From Pseudomonas viridiflava (GTDB lineage: Bacteria; Pseudomonadota; Gammaproteobacteria; Pseudomonadales; Pseudomonadaceae), in contig NZ_UTBG01000049.1 in the NCBI RefSeq assembly GCF_900580675.1, positions 1 to 60,027 on the forward strand: a stretch of DNA of 60,027 nucleotides, read 5' to 3'. The notes below the pieces were generated by a model. That model did no database searches. It saw nothing but the letters and a program-made list of their open reading frames with translations, and was not told where the DNA came from. Positions within the stretch are counted from its first letter, which is position 1; each line of letters starts with the position of its first letter. Position numbers and translations under genes: made by a program. Shown here one piece after another: positions 51,904 through 60,027 of this stretch.

Positions 51904-52218
51904 ATGATGCGTTTTACCTCTACCCTCGCTCTCGCCGCTACCCTGAGCCTCCTTTCCCTCGGCGCGCAGGCTGCTGCCCCCTCCAACTGGCCGGCCGGCG
52001 CCCGTGACAGCTTTGTCAGCGACTGCAGCGCAGCCGCCAGCCAGAACGTGGACGTCAAAACTGCCAAAGCCCATTGCGAATGTGGCGCGGACAAGATCAA
52101 TGCCGAGTTGAGCACTGCGGAAATCAAAGAATTGATGACCAACCAGAACGCCAGCCAAACGCTGAAGGACAAAGCAGTCGCGGCAATTTCGTCCTGCAAA
52201 GTCGTGAAGAAAAAGTAA
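51904..52218 (+). CDS. Small secreted protein with four cysteines, unknown function
   Basis: A 104-residue protein with a signal peptide (MMRFTSTLALAATLSLLSLG, cleavage near AQAA). The mature part has Cys residues in VSDCSA, AHCEC and SSCKV, which could form two disulfides, and a helical body. AGGAG lies six bases before the ATG. Similar small periplasmic proteins are common in pseudomonads but I cannot name a role. Followed by a terminator at 52330-52352. Confidence 0.75.
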   Translation: MMRFTSTLALAATLSLLSLGAQAAAPSNWPAGARDSFVSDCSAAASQNVDVKTAKAHCECGADKINAELSTAEIKELMTNQNASQTLKDKAVAAISSCKVVKKK

Positions 52219-52329
52219 GAAAGGCCCCTGATCGGACGGCTGTTTTGCTGAAAAAACAGCCTGAAAACTGCCATTTCTCACAAAATACGCAGCTTTTACA
52301 GCTTTTTTTACCAGCCGATATTTCGTGCA

Positions 52330-52352
52330 AAAGCCCCGTAAATCGGGGCTTT
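52330..52352 (+). terminator. Rho-independent terminator
   Basis: AAAGCCCCG-TAAAT-CGGGGCTTT, a perfect nine-bp stem with the T-tract within the stem end, 110 bases after the small secreted gene. Confidence 0.75.
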
Positions 52353-52432
52353 CAGCCGACCAAAGCACTAAACGCAACGCTATTGATTAGCAAACAATGC
52401 CTTGGGGGGGCTCCCAAGCCGAACATTTCGAC

Positions 52433-52438
52433 TATGAT
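52433..52438 (+). promoter_or_regulatory. Possible -10 box (TATGAT) for the cold-shock gene
   Basis: TATGAT lies 70 bases before the cold-shock start, leaving a leader of about 60 bases, which is typical for csp genes. A matching -35 box is not obvious. Confidence 0.35.
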
Positions 52439-52507
52439 AGCCCGGTGTGCCCAGTTGGCCTGAGCAGCACAGCACTACTGAAAATATATGTTTCTTGGAG
52501 ATACACC

Positions 52508-52720
52508 ATGTCTAATCGCCAAACCGGCACCGTTAAATGGTTCAACGATGAAAAAGGCTTCGGCTTCATCACTCCTCAAGGTGGCGGTGACGACCTGTTC
52601 GTACACTTCAAAGCTATCGAAAGCGACGGTTTCAAAAGCCTGAAAGAAGGCCAAACCGTTTCCTTCGTGGCTGAGAAAGGCCAAAAGGGTATGCAAGCTG
52701 CACAGGTTCGCGGCGAGTAA
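52508..52720 (+). CDS. Cold-shock domain protein, CspA family
   Basis: A 70-residue single-stranded nucleic-acid-binding protein. It starts [20 protein letters not shown], with RNP1 (KGFGFI) and RNP2 (DLFVHF) motifs. ATG at 52508 has TTGGAG upstream; upstream in-frame codons are not part of the protein. A strong terminator follows. The paralog cannot be assigned. Confidence 0.95.
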   Translation: MSNRQTGTVKWFNDEKGFGFITPQGGGDDLFVHFKAIESDGFKSLKEGQTVSFVAEKGQKGMQAAQVRGE

Positions 52721-52741
52721 TTCTCCGCTGAACTAAAAAAA

Positions 52742-52766
52742 CCCCGTCCATGTGACGGGGTTTTTT
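52742..52766 (+). terminator. Rho-independent terminator of the cold-shock gene
   Basis: CCCCGTC-CATGT-GACGGGG followed by TTTTTT; an A-run on the other side allows it to work in both directions for the convergent lipoprotein gene. Confidence 0.9.
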
Positions 52767-52793
52767 ATGGGCGATGCAAAAGCGCGTCGGCTA

Positions 52794-53114
52794 TCAGCCG
52801 CAGTTGACCCGCGTGATCACCAGGTTGTCATCGGTGTTCAGGTTCAGGCGGTCGGAGCGGTACTCCAGGGTGATCATATCGTTGGGCTTGAGGATCCGTG
52901 CGTTCTGCGCACCGGCACGGGTACGCGCCTGCTCCAGCAATTGGGGCGAGGCTTTCTGGCCGATCGCGAATTCAGCGGCCTTCGCCTCACAGCGGCTATG
53001 ACCGGCATCGGTCACGGCGGCGTCTTTGGCTGGCTCAGAGGCACCCGGGGTGCTGCAACCCGCCAGCGCGAGTGCCGCCAACAAAGTGCCAAATGATGCG
53101 AGCTTCCAAGGCAT
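52794..53114 (-). CDS. Peptidase inhibitor I78-family lipoprotein
   Basis: A 106-residue lipoprotein: signal with lipobox LAGC (Cys20), then an I78-like domain (CEAKAAEFAIGQKASPQLLE, ARILKPNDMITLEYRSDRLN, VITRVNCG) with the two Cys expected to form the family disulfide. I78 proteins inhibit serine proteases in the periplasm. GGAGG is just upstream of the ATG. Confidence 0.85.
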   Translation of the reverse strand: MPWKLASFGTLLAALALAGCSTPGASEPAKDAAVTDAGHSRCEAKAAEFAIGQKASPQLLEQARTRAGAQNARILKPNDMITLEYRSDRLNLNTDDNLVITRVNCG

Positions 53115-53258
53115 GAAGCCTCCTATGATAAAAAATGGACAGAGATCGTGCGACAGCGATCTGGCGGATTGGTTTCAAGACGTAAACCGCCGCGGGGCAA
53201 GTCTGCCTGACTCTCGACAGGCAATCGCCCGGTCAATCGTGACCAGATATGAACGCAA

Positions 53259-53567
53259 TCAGTAGATGTCGATGTAGTCAAACGGCGGTTTTGGCCAGTT
53301 CTGCTTCAACGCGTTGAAAATCTGGGTAACCCAAACCTCATCACTGGCAGCCACGTTACCCACATAACCAGAGCCCTTGGCCCAGGTTTCCAGGCGAAAC
53401 AGCAGCCCGTCGATGTCCACGCCGCCCACTGCCGGAGCGGACGAGATGAAGGCAATTCCGTTCCTGGTCACGCGCAATTGGGTATGTTCGTCGTCACTGG
53501 CGCTGGCGAGCAATTGGCGCACGGCGGCCAGCGTCAGGTTCTCGGGGTTGTTCAAATCGATCTGCAC
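53259..53567 (-). CDS. Hypothetical protein, 102 residues
   Basis: Not recognised. A soluble protein that starts at a GTG with GGGGA upstream and begins MQIDLNNPENLTLAAVRQLL. The C-terminal half is aromatic and acidic (LKQNWPKPPFDYIDIY). No signal peptide, membrane helix or toxin motif. It lies between the I78 lipoprotein and a small divergent gene. Confidence 0.65.
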   Translation of the reverse strand: MQIDLNNPENLTLAAVRQLLASASDDEHTQLRVTRNGIAFISSAPAVGGVDIDGLLFRLETWAKGSGYVGNVAASDEVWVTQIFNALKQNWPKPPFDYIDIY

Positions 53568-53738
53568 GCGGTAGTCCCCGGCAATTAAACACCGGCACAG
53601 TGTCGCACAGCACTTCGCGCCTGCAGAAATACCTCATGCCTAAGTAGAAGTGCCAAGCGCCGTGCAAAATGGTTAACTGCCCCGGTGAGAACCGCGTAAC
53701 AGCGCGTCGCCCGTACCATTCAGCCCCGTGAGACTTCC

Positions 53739-53951
53739 ATGACCACCGTAACGCTGCAAGCCGACATCAAAGCCAAGTGGCCCCAAGGGCAGAGCTCCTA
53801 CAGCCCCGGAAGCCCTGAGGAATTGGCAATCATCGGTATCGACCTGCTGGTCAAGGAATTGGGCACCCAGGCCGCGCAAGCGTTCATCGGCCAGATATTC
53901 GAGAAATACCCGACCGACCATATGGGGGCGCACAACCCCGAACGCGAATAA
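53739..53951 (+). CDS. Small hypothetical protein, 70 residues
   Basis: Not recognised. A cytoplasmic protein with a predicted long helix (SPEELAIIGIDLLVKELGTQ). Ribosome binding site weak. It converges on the nucleoside hydrolase gene with 33 bases between. Codon use fits a real gene. Confidence 0.6.
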   Translation: MTTVTLQADIKAKWPQGQSSYSPGSPEELAIIGIDLLVKELGTQAAQAFIGQIFEKYPTDHMGAHNPERE

Positions 53952-53984
53952 GACCCGGCCGGCGAACACCGACCGGTCAACAGC

Positions 53985-55013
53985 TTACTTCAGGCGCGCC
54001 AGGCGCTCGGTCAGCAGATCGAAGAAACCCTGGGCGTCGCCATTTTCAACCCAGAACGCGTTCTTCGGTTGCTTCAGGCCGTCGTACCAATCGACGATGG
54101 TCTGGCCGAAGGTCGGGCCTTCACGGCTGTCCACCACCACGTTGACCTCACGCCCACTGAACAGCGAAGGCTTGAGCAGGTAGGCCACCACTGTCGCATC
54201 GTGGACCGGGCCGCCCGGAATGCCGTAGTGCTCCATGTCGCCCTTGACGTATTCATTCAGAATATCGCCAACCACCTTGCTCGCATTGTTCTTGATGTCG
54301 GCGATCTGTTTCAGCCGCGCTTCACTGGTCAGGACCTTGTGGGTCACGTCCAGCGGCAGGTAAGTCAGCTTGACCCCGCTCTTGAGCACGATCTCGGCGG
54401 CGATCGGATCGGCGAACAGGTTGAACTCCGCAACCGGCGTGATATTGCCACCATTGAAGTGCGCCCCGCCCATCACCACCACTTCCTTGATGCCCTGGGT
54501 GATTTCCGGTGCCTGGGTCAATGCCAGCGCCAGGTTGGTCTGCGGGCCTAGCATGGCAATGGTGATGCTATGCGGCTTGGCGGTGCTCAGGGTCTTGATC
54601 AGGTAATCGACAGCATTGCCATCAGCCAGGCCTTTTTTCGGCTCATGCACGGTGACGCCGGAAATACCTTCCTTGCCATGGATATTCTCGGCATAGATCG
54701 GCGTGCGCAGAATCGGCGCTGGCGCACCGGCGTACACCGGGATGTCCTCGCGCCCTGCCCACTCGCGGGCCAGTCGTGCATTACGCGAAGTCTTGTCCAG
54801 GCGCACGTTGCCGGCGACGGTGGTGAGCGCACGGATGCTCAACTCTTCCGGGGAAGCCATGGCGAACAGCAGGGCCACCACGTCATCGGCTCCGGGGTCG
54901 GTGTCGATGATCAAGTCGATTTTTTCCGCCGCATGGGCGCTTGCAGCAGTGAGCGCGGACAAAAGCAGAACACTCCGAAACAGGTTTTTCAAAGTCGGAA
55001 GACTACGTTGCAT
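53985..55013 (-). CDS. Periplasmic nucleoside hydrolase (inosine-uridine type)
   Basis: Splits nucleosides into base and ribose. The 342-residue protein has a signal peptide (cleavage near AHA), the calcium-binding DTDPGADDV motif, and the family segments LGPQTNLALALTQAP, VMGGAHFNGGNITPVAEFNL and PVHDATVVAYLL with the active-site His. AAGGAG precedes the ATG. Most nucleoside hydrolases are cytoplasmic; this one is exported and placed at the end of the ribose operon, so it probably feeds free ribose to RbsABC. Confidence 0.9.
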   Translation of the reverse strand: MQRSLPTLKNLFRSVLLLSALTAASAHAAEKIDLIIDTDPGADDVVALLFAMASPEELSIRALTTVAGNVRLDKTSRNARLAREWAGREDIPVYAGAPAPILRTPIYAENIHGKEGISGVTVHEPKKGLADGNAVDYLIKTLSTAKPHSITIAMLGPQTNLALALTQAPEITQGIKEVVVMGGAHFNGGNITPVAEFNLFADPIAAEIVLKSGVKLTYLPLDVTHKVLTSEARLKQIADIKNNASKVVGDILNEYVKGDMEHYGIPGGPVHDATVVAYLLKPSLFSGREVNVVVDSREGPTFGQTIVDWYDGLKQPKNAFWVENGDAQGFFDLLTERLARLK

Positions 55014-55037
55014 AAAACACTCCTTGTCGTTGGGATT

Positions 55038-55442
55038 CTAGAACGTTACGCCGGACACCAGCGCGATGTTGCAGTAAGGCTGGCATTCGCCGGTGCGCAC
55101 CACGGCGCGCGCCTTGCGGCTGAGCTGTTTGAACTCTTCATGGCTGACCAGGCGCCGTTCGCCCAGGGCTGCCTGTTCTGTGAAGGTATTCAGTTCGCCA
55201 AGGGCCGGTGGCTGCTTGAGCAGGATTTCTTCAGCGAGCACATGGCTCTCCACCTGCATTTCGCTGAGCACAATGCGCAAGGTGCTGATGAAGTCAGGAA
55301 TGCCCTGGGTCAACGCCAGGTCGATCAGCTCGACGCCCGGCGGCACCGGCAAGCCCGCATCGCCGATCACCAGGATGTCGCCGTGGCCCAGGGACGCGAT
55401 CACGCGCGACAGGGCAATATTGAGCAGAGGAGTCTTTTTCAT
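55038..55442 (-). CDS. rbsD: D-ribose pyranase
   Basis: Interconverts beta-pyranose and beta-furanose forms of ribose so that ribokinase can use it. The 134-residue protein starts [20 protein letters not shown] with His20 and Asp28 ([10 protein letters not shown]) of the active site, and ends [11 protein letters not shown]. It overlaps rbsK as ATGA. Confidence 0.96.
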   Translation of the reverse strand: MKKTPLLNIALSRVIASLGHGDILVIGDAGLPVPPGVELIDLALTQGIPDFISTLRIVLSEMQVESHVLAEEILLKQPPALGELNTFTEQAALGERRLVSHEEFKQLSRKARAVVRTGECQPYCNIALVSGVTF

Positions 55443-56356
55443 GAGGGCACAAAACCTTGTACGTCGTGCAGCGTAGGAATAGAGGGTTGCGCACCGGCGC
55501 GGGTGACTGACAGCGCGGCGGCCACCTGGCCAAACCGAATCGCCTCGGCTTCGCTCTTGCCATTGGCCAGTGCCGCAGCAAACCCGCCGACAAACGTATC
55601 GCCGGCCGCGGTGGTATCCACCGCCTTGACCTTGGGCGCCACCAGGTGTTCAAACACCTGGCCGTCCGTGAACAGTGCGCCCTGCGCCCCCAGGGTAATG
55701 ATGACTTTGCCGGCGCCCGCCTGAATCAGCTGCAAGGCCGCGACCTTGGCGCTGTCGAGGGAGTCGACCGTCACGCCGGTCAGGGCGCTGGCTTCGCTTT
55801 CATTGGGGATCAGGTAGTCAATCGAGGCATACCATTCGGCCGGCAGTGGCGCGCTGGCCGGGGCCGGGTTGAGGATCACCGTCTTGCCCAGTTCACGGCC
55901 GCGCTCAAGGGCATAGCCCACGGTGGCCATCGGCACTTCGAGCTGGCAGACAATCACATCGGCGGCCTGCAACACCGCGTCAAATGCCTGCAGCGAGGCC
56001 GGCGTCAGTTCGCCATTGCTGCCGGCGACGATCACGATTGCGTTCTGACTGCTGTCATCCACCACAATCAACGCAACGCCGCTGGAACCCTCAACGCTGC
56101 TGACGGCCTGGCAATCGATGCCTTCCACCCGTAACGCGTCACGCAACTGGGTGCCGTACGCATCGGTGCCGACGCAGCCGATCATCGAGACATCAGCCCC
56201 CAGCCGCGCCGACGCCACGGCCTGGTTGGCCCCCTTGCCGCCAGGTACGGTGGAGAACGTCTGGCCGATCAGGGTTTCACCGGCACGCGGCAGCCGGCTG
56301 GCGCGGGTGACCAGGTCCATGTTCAAGCTGCCTACTACCACTACTTTTGCTGGCAT
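55439..56356 (-). CDS. rbsK: Ribokinase
   Basis: Phosphorylates ribose to ribose 5-phosphate. PfkB-family protein of 305 residues with GGKGANQA near the N-terminus and the anion-hole/catalytic motif DTTAAGDTF. It lies 23 bases after rbsR and overlaps rbsD. Confidence 0.96.
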   Translation of the reverse strand: MPAKVVVVGSLNMDLVTRASRLPRAGETLIGQTFSTVPGGKGANQAVASARLGADVSMIGCVGTDAYGTQLRDALRVEGIDCQAVSSVEGSSGVALIVVDDSSQNAIVIVAGSNGELTPASLQAFDAVLQAADVIVCQLEVPMATVGYALERGRELGKTVILNPAPASAPLPAEWYASIDYLIPNESEASALTGVTVDSLDSAKVAALQLIQAGAGKVIITLGAQGALFTDGQVFEHLVAPKVKAVDTTAAGDTFVGGFAAALANGKSEAEAIRFGQVAAALSVTRAGAQPSIPTLHDVQGFVPS

Positions 56357-56379
56357 ACATCAATACTCATCAATTCGGT

Positions 56380-57402
56380 TCAGCGGTATTGGGCGAACGT
56401 ACCGGCGACGGGCGCCGTCGACTCACGCAACACAATGCTCGGCGTCACGATGCGCTGATCGATCGGCAGTTGGGGTGTAGCAATTCGTCGCAATAAAAGC
56501 TCGGCCGCCGTCTCGCCCAGTTGCACGATCGACTGCCCGACCGTGGTCAGCGCCGGGTACACGTAGCGGCCCATTTGAATGTCATCAAAACCGATTACCG
56601 ACAACTCGCCGGGTACGCGGAGGTTGCGCTCGGCCGCAGCGCGCAACACGCCGAAACCAATCATGTCGTTACTCGCAAAAATCGCACTGGGCGGGTTTTC
56701 CGACAACAACTTCACCGCTGCCGAATAACCGCCCGTGCTGGTGAAATCACTTTCCTCGGTGCGATTGGCCGCCACTTCCACGCCCGCCTCACGCAGCGCG
56801 CGGTGATAACCCGCCAGGCGCATTTGCGCCACACGGGTATGGCTCGGGCCGCCAATGCAGGCGATGTCTCGGTGGCCAAGCTCCAGCAGGTGCCGGGTCG
56901 CCAGGTAGGCGCCCTCCTCGTGGTCGATGCGCACCAGGTCGACATCGATGCCGTCCAGCGCCCGGTCGACAATCACCATGGGCGTGCGCACCGCACTCAA
57001 ACCAGCGGCGAGGCCACTGTCGTCGCCGCCCACCGACGTCACGATCAGACCATCCACGCGTTTTTCCAGCAACACGCGCAAATAGCTGCGCTGTTTTTCC
57101 GCATTGTCATCCGAGTTGCAGAGGATCACGCAGTAACCGTTACGCTCGCAATAATCCTCGATACCCCTGGCCAACTCCGCGAAATACGGGTTGAGGCTGT
57201 TGGGCACCAACAGGCCGATGGTGGCCGTGGTCTTGGCCTTGAGCGACCGCGCAACCGCGCTGGGCACATAGTCGAGCTGCTTGATCGCCGCTTCGACTTT
57301 GATCCGTACCGGCTCGCTGACCGGACGCGTCTTGTTCACCACATGCGACACCGTGGTGTAGGAAATACCTGCAAGCGCTGCCACATCCTTGATCGTTGCC
57401 AT
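56380..57402 (-). CDS. rbsR: LacI-family ribose operon repressor
   Basis: A 340-residue regulator with helix-turn-helix MATIKDVAALAGISYTTVSH followed by VVNKTRPVSEPVR, and a ribose-binding-protein-like effector domain. It lies inside the ribose operon, three bases after rbsC, so the repressor controls its own transcript. Operators are expected upstream of rbsB, outside the window. Confidence 0.93.
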   Translation of the reverse strand: MATIKDVAALAGISYTTVSHVVNKTRPVSEPVRIKVEAAIKQLDYVPSAVARSLKAKTTATIGLLVPNSLNPYFAELARGIEDYCERNGYCVILCNSDDNAEKQRSYLRVLLEKRVDGLIVTSVGGDDSGLAAGLSAVRTPMVIVDRALDGIDVDLVRIDHEEGAYLATRHLLELGHRDIACIGGPSHTRVAQMRLAGYHRALREAGVEVAANRTEESDFTSTGGYSAAVKLLSENPPSAIFASNDMIGFGVLRAAAERNLRVPGELSVIGFDDIQMGRYVYPALTTVGQSIVQLGETAAELLLRRIATPQLPIDQRIVTPSIVLRESTAPVAGTFAQYR

Positions 57403-57405
57403 GGG

Positions 57406-58383
57406 TCAGCCTCGACGACTGGCGCGCTGGCTGCGGTAGGTATCAAGGACTACGGCAATCACGATCACGGCACCGGTGATGATGCGTTTGGTGGGCTCCG
57501 TGGCACCGATCTGCGCCAGACCAGCAGCCAATACCGAAATAATCAACACCCCGAAAAACGTGCTGATGACCGAGCCGCGTCCACCCATCAAGCTGGTACC
57601 GCCGATCACCACCGCCGCAATCACTTGCAGCTCCAGGCCGGAGCCGGCATTCGGGTCCGCCGCTTCCAGGCGCGAAATCTGGAACAATGCCGCCACGCCA
57701 GCCAGCAGGCCCATCAGGCTGAACACCAGGATCTTGTAGGGCTTCGGATTGATCCCTGCCAGACGCACGGCCTCTTCGTTAGTGCCGATACCGATCAGGT
57801 AACGACCGAACACGGTGCGCGTCAACACCAGCTGAGCGGCGATGATCACCAGCAACGCAATGATGAAAGACGGCGAAATACCGAACGCTATGGGATTGGA
57901 CAGCCAGGCAAACGAATCACCAATGTACGCCGTACGCGAACCGGTCATTTGGTACGCCACGCCACGCGCCATTTCCAGCACACCCAGCGACACGATAAAC
58001 GACGGAATCCGCCAGGCCACGGTGATCGAGCCGGTGATGGTGCCCGCCAGCGCCGCGCAACCCATGCCGAGCAAAGCTGCCGGCAACACGCTCCAGCCCC
58101 AGCCCAGAATCGCCACGCTGACCGCCGAGGCTGCCAAGGCCAGTACCGAGCCCACCGACAGGTCGATGCCGCCGATGATCAGGATGAAAGTCATGCCGAC
58201 CGCCAGCACCATCAAGTCCGGAATCTGGTTGGCCAGGGTGCTGAAGGTGTCATAGGACAGGAAGTGATCGCTGAGCACCGAGAACAGCGCAATCATCGCC
58301 AGCAACGCACCCGCCAGGCCGAGGTAGGTGCCCAGGCCGTAGAAGTTGCCGCCAGTTTTACCGGGGGAAGTTGTTGTTTTCAT
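57406..58383 (-). CDS. rbsC: Ribose ABC transporter permease
   Basis: Inner-membrane permease of the ribose importer, 325 residues with about ten helices and the family segments GGIDLSVGSVLALAAS and IGGTSLMGGRGSV. It overlaps rbsA by four bases. Confidence 0.95.
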   Translation of the reverse strand: MKTTTSPGKTGGNFYGLGTYLGLAGALLAMIALFSVLSDHFLSYDTFSTLANQIPDLMVLAVGMTFILIIGGIDLSVGSVLALAASAVSVAILGWGWSVLPAALLGMGCAALAGTITGSITVAWRIPSFIVSLGVLEMARGVAYQMTGSRTAYIGDSFAWLSNPIAFGISPSFIIALLVIIAAQLVLTRTVFGRYLIGIGTNEEAVRLAGINPKPYKILVFSLMGLLAGVAALFQISRLEAADPNAGSGLELQVIAAVVIGGTSLMGGRGSVISTFFGVLIISVLAAGLAQIGATEPTKRIITGAVIVIAVVLDTYRSQRASRRG

Positions 58384-59933
58384 GGGGTATCCCTAAGCAC
58401 TGCGTCATTGAGCAGCGCATCACGTTTCTGATAGCCGGCAAAGGCGGCGGCGAGCAATTCGTCCTGGGTCCAGCTGTCGCGCTCGAAGGTCTCGATCAGG
58501 CGCCCGGCGGACAGCACACCGATGCGGTCGCAGATCAGCATGAGTTCACGCAGGTCGCTGGACACCACCACCAGCGCTTTGCCCTGACGGGTCAACTCGC
58601 CGAGCAAGGCATAAATGTCAAACTTGGCACCCACGTCGATGCCACGGGTGGGCTCATCGAACAGCATCACCGAGCAGTCGCGCTCCAGCCAGCGGCCAAT
58701 CACGACTTTCTGCTGGTTGCCGCCCGACAGTTCCGACACCAACTGCGCCGGGCTGGAACTGCGGATTCGCATGGCATCGATTTGACGTTTGGCCAATGCG
58801 GTTTCGTCGCGGCTGTTGACTACACCGCCGCCGGAAATTTCCGGCATGTTACCCAGGGCGATATTCGCGCTGATCGACTGGGTCAGCAGCAGGCCTTCGC
58901 CCTTGCGGTCCTCGGTGATCAGCGCGATCCCGTGGCCTACGGCGTCCACCGGCGAGCGAATGCTCACTACCTTGGCCGGCGACCCGAGGGCCACGGTGCC
59001 GCTGTCGGCCAAGTCGGCGCCGAAGATCAGGCGCAACAGCTCGGTGCGGCCCGCACCGATCAGGCCGGAAATGCCATAGATCTCACCCGCACGCACTTCG
59101 AAGGACACGTCGCGGACTTTGTCCGAGCGGGTCAGGCCTTTTACCGTCAGGGCCGGGCCGCCAATGGTGCGCGGGCCCAGGTCGATCTGTTCACCCAGCT
59201 CGCGACCGACCATCAAGGTCACCAGTTGCTCGCTGTTGTAGTTGGCCATCGGCTCGACGCACACCAGTTTGCCGTCGCGCAGTACCGCGATGCGCTGGGC
59301 GACGCGGGCGAGCTCTTCCAGCCGGTGCGAAATATAAATGATCGCCACGCCGCGCGCCTGCAGGCGGGTGATTTGTTCAAACAGCATCTCGACTTCACGC
59401 GCAGTGAGCATGGCCGTGGGTTCGTCGAGGATCAGGACATGGCAATCGCCGATCAGGTTGCGGGCGATCTCGACCATTTGCTGGTGCCCGATGCCCAGGC
59501 TGCCGACCAGGGTGTCCGGGTCGATGGCGTCCAGGCCGACCTGGGCCATGGCCTCGATCGCGGATTTGCGCAGCTGCTTGCGGCTGATCCAGCCACCGTG
59601 GCTGGGCAAGTTGTCCAGGAACAGGTTTTCGGCAACCGTCAGCGTCGGCAGCAGATTGAGCTCCTGCATAACCATACGCACGCCCAGCTCTTCAGCCTGG
59701 GTGCGGCTGCCGGGACGGTAATCCTGACCGTTAAATTGCATGTGCCCGGTGGTCGGCGTGACCAGCCCGCCAATGATCTTCGACAAGGTACTTTTGCCTG
59801 CGCCGTTTTCGCCGGTCAGCGCCAGCACTTCGCCGCGATTGAGCGTCAGGGTGATGTCGGACAGAACCGGTTGGGCATAGGTCTTGCCGATACCGCTGAC
59901 CGAGAGGACAGCGTTCGGGGCGGAAGATGACAT
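58380..59933 (-). CDS. rbsA: Ribose ABC transporter ATP-binding protein
   Basis: Double ATPase domain protein of 517 residues. The first domain has Walker A GENGAGKSTLS and Walker B HVLILDEPTAML; the second has the degenerate Walker A GLIGAGRTELL and signature ELSGGNQQK, the usual asymmetry of sugar ATPases. It lies 57 bases after rbsB, across a strong hairpin. Confidence 0.95.
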   Translation of the reverse strand: MSSSAPNAVLSVSGIGKTYAQPVLSDITLTLNRGEVLALTGENGAGKSTLSKIIGGLVTPTTGHMQFNGQDYRPGSRTQAEELGVRMVMQELNLLPTLTVAENLFLDNLPSHGGWISRKQLRKSAIEAMAQVGLDAIDPDTLVGSLGIGHQQMVEIARNLIGDCHVLILDEPTAMLTAREVEMLFEQITRLQARGVAIIYISHRLEELARVAQRIAVLRDGKLVCVEPMANYNSEQLVTLMVGRELGEQIDLGPRTIGGPALTVKGLTRSDKVRDVSFEVRAGEIYGISGLIGAGRTELLRLIFGADLADSGTVALGSPAKVVSIRSPVDAVGHGIALITEDRKGEGLLLTQSISANIALGNMPEISGGGVVNSRDETALAKRQIDAMRIRSSSPAQLVSELSGGNQQKVVIGRWLERDCSVMLFDEPTRGIDVGAKFDIYALLGELTRQGKALVVVSSDLRELMLICDRIGVLSAGRLIETFERDSWTQDELLAAAFAGYQKRDALLNDAVLRDTP

Positions 59934-59947
59934 AGGAAAATCTCCAG

Positions 59948-59972
59948 GCGCCCGCTCAGGACAAGCGGGCGC
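59948..59972 (-). other. Intercistronic hairpin between rbsB and rbsA
   Basis: Perfect nine-bp stem GCGCCCGCT/AGCGGGCGC with a seven-base loop and no U-tract. Such hairpins after binding-protein genes protect the upstream message and give more binding protein than ATPase and permease. Confidence 0.7.
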
Positions 59973-59990
59973 TGTTGGGTGCTGCCAGGA

Positions 59991-60027
59991 TTACTTCTTG
60001 AGGACGGGTTCGACCGGGGTTTCGATC
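59991..60027 (-). CDS. rbsB: Ribose ABC transporter binding protein, 3' end only
   Basis: The last 11 codons (IETPVEPVLKK and stop) read on the minus strand into rbsA. Assigned to rbsB by position and by the typical Lys-rich ending of the periplasmic ribose-binding protein; the sequence alone is too short to prove it. Confidence 0.75.
   Translation of the reverse strand, partial: IETPVEPVLKK

Noticed and set aside
51619..52377. Minus-strand frame upstream of thrS of about 250 codons
   Set aside because: It lacks a ribosome binding site, crosses the small secreted gene and a terminator, and has no domain pattern.
56521..58431. A His/Gln-rich 636-codon frame antisense to rbsR and rbsC
   Set aside because: Composition is the typical complement of membrane-protein codons, and it runs across the junction of two well-supported genes.

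Overview
The window comes from a fluorescent-group Pseudomonas chromosome. The evidence is a Pseudomonas-type infC-rpmI-rplT-pheS-pheT-ihfA-merR-tRNA-Pro backbone, GC-rich codon use, REP/REPIN repeats of the GTGGGAGCGGGCTTGC type, and a typical mix of TonB receptors, two-component systems and LacI/TetR/LysR regulators. I did not run any search; family names rest on motifs and overall sequence resemblance.

Layout. 1-6.4 kb: minus-strand type II secretion operon (gspE-F-G-H-I-J-K-L, the last cut by the edge), with all four zinc-site cysteines missing from GspE and a short GspK. 6.4-10 kb: a small secreted protein, a 500-base AT-rich gap and a secreted GH3 glycosidase with an inserted PA14-like domain. 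10-16.5 kb: a TetR and a LacI/GntR-type regulator, then an operon of TonB receptor, flavin monooxygenase and sulfonate-type binding protein that lacks its ABC permease and ATPase. 16.3-22.8 kb: a Fur-boxed FecBCDE-like iron-chelate ABC transporter and an STN-domain TonB receptor. 23.4-28.8 kb: a CpxRA-like two-component system divergent from a second, non-canonical BamA, with a CpxR-like box between them, then a gene with a sialyltransferase/DUF115-like fold.

28.8-44.1 kb looks like a genomic island. An imperfect direct repeat of about 100 bp (roughly 85% identical) lies at 28823-28923 and 44012-44111. The right copy runs into the 3' end of an intact tRNA-Pro(GGG) gene; the left copy carries only the tRNA 3' tail. 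No integrase is present. The island holds an unknown two-gene unit, an MsrP-like Tat molybdoenzyme with b-type cytochrome and secreted partner divergent from a metal/redox-type two-component system, a LysR-linked oxidoreductase/efflux cluster, a decayed alcohol dehydrogenase, SDR/HxlR and TetR/YetF pairs and an APC permease.

44-54 kb returns to core translation genes (merR, ihfA, pheT, pheS, rplT, rpmI, infC with an ATT start, thrS), a cold-shock gene and small secreted or hypothetical proteins. 54-60 kb is a ribose operon read leftward (rbsB-A-C-R-K-D) that ends in a nucleoside hydrolase with a signal peptide, so ribose can be released in the periplasm and imported by RbsABC.

The strongest candidates for something undescribed are the CpxRA-like/BamA-paralog/glycosyltransferase-like locus, the tRNA-Pro-bounded island with its paired TetR-type operators, and the TonB receptor-monooxygenase-orphan binding protein operon.
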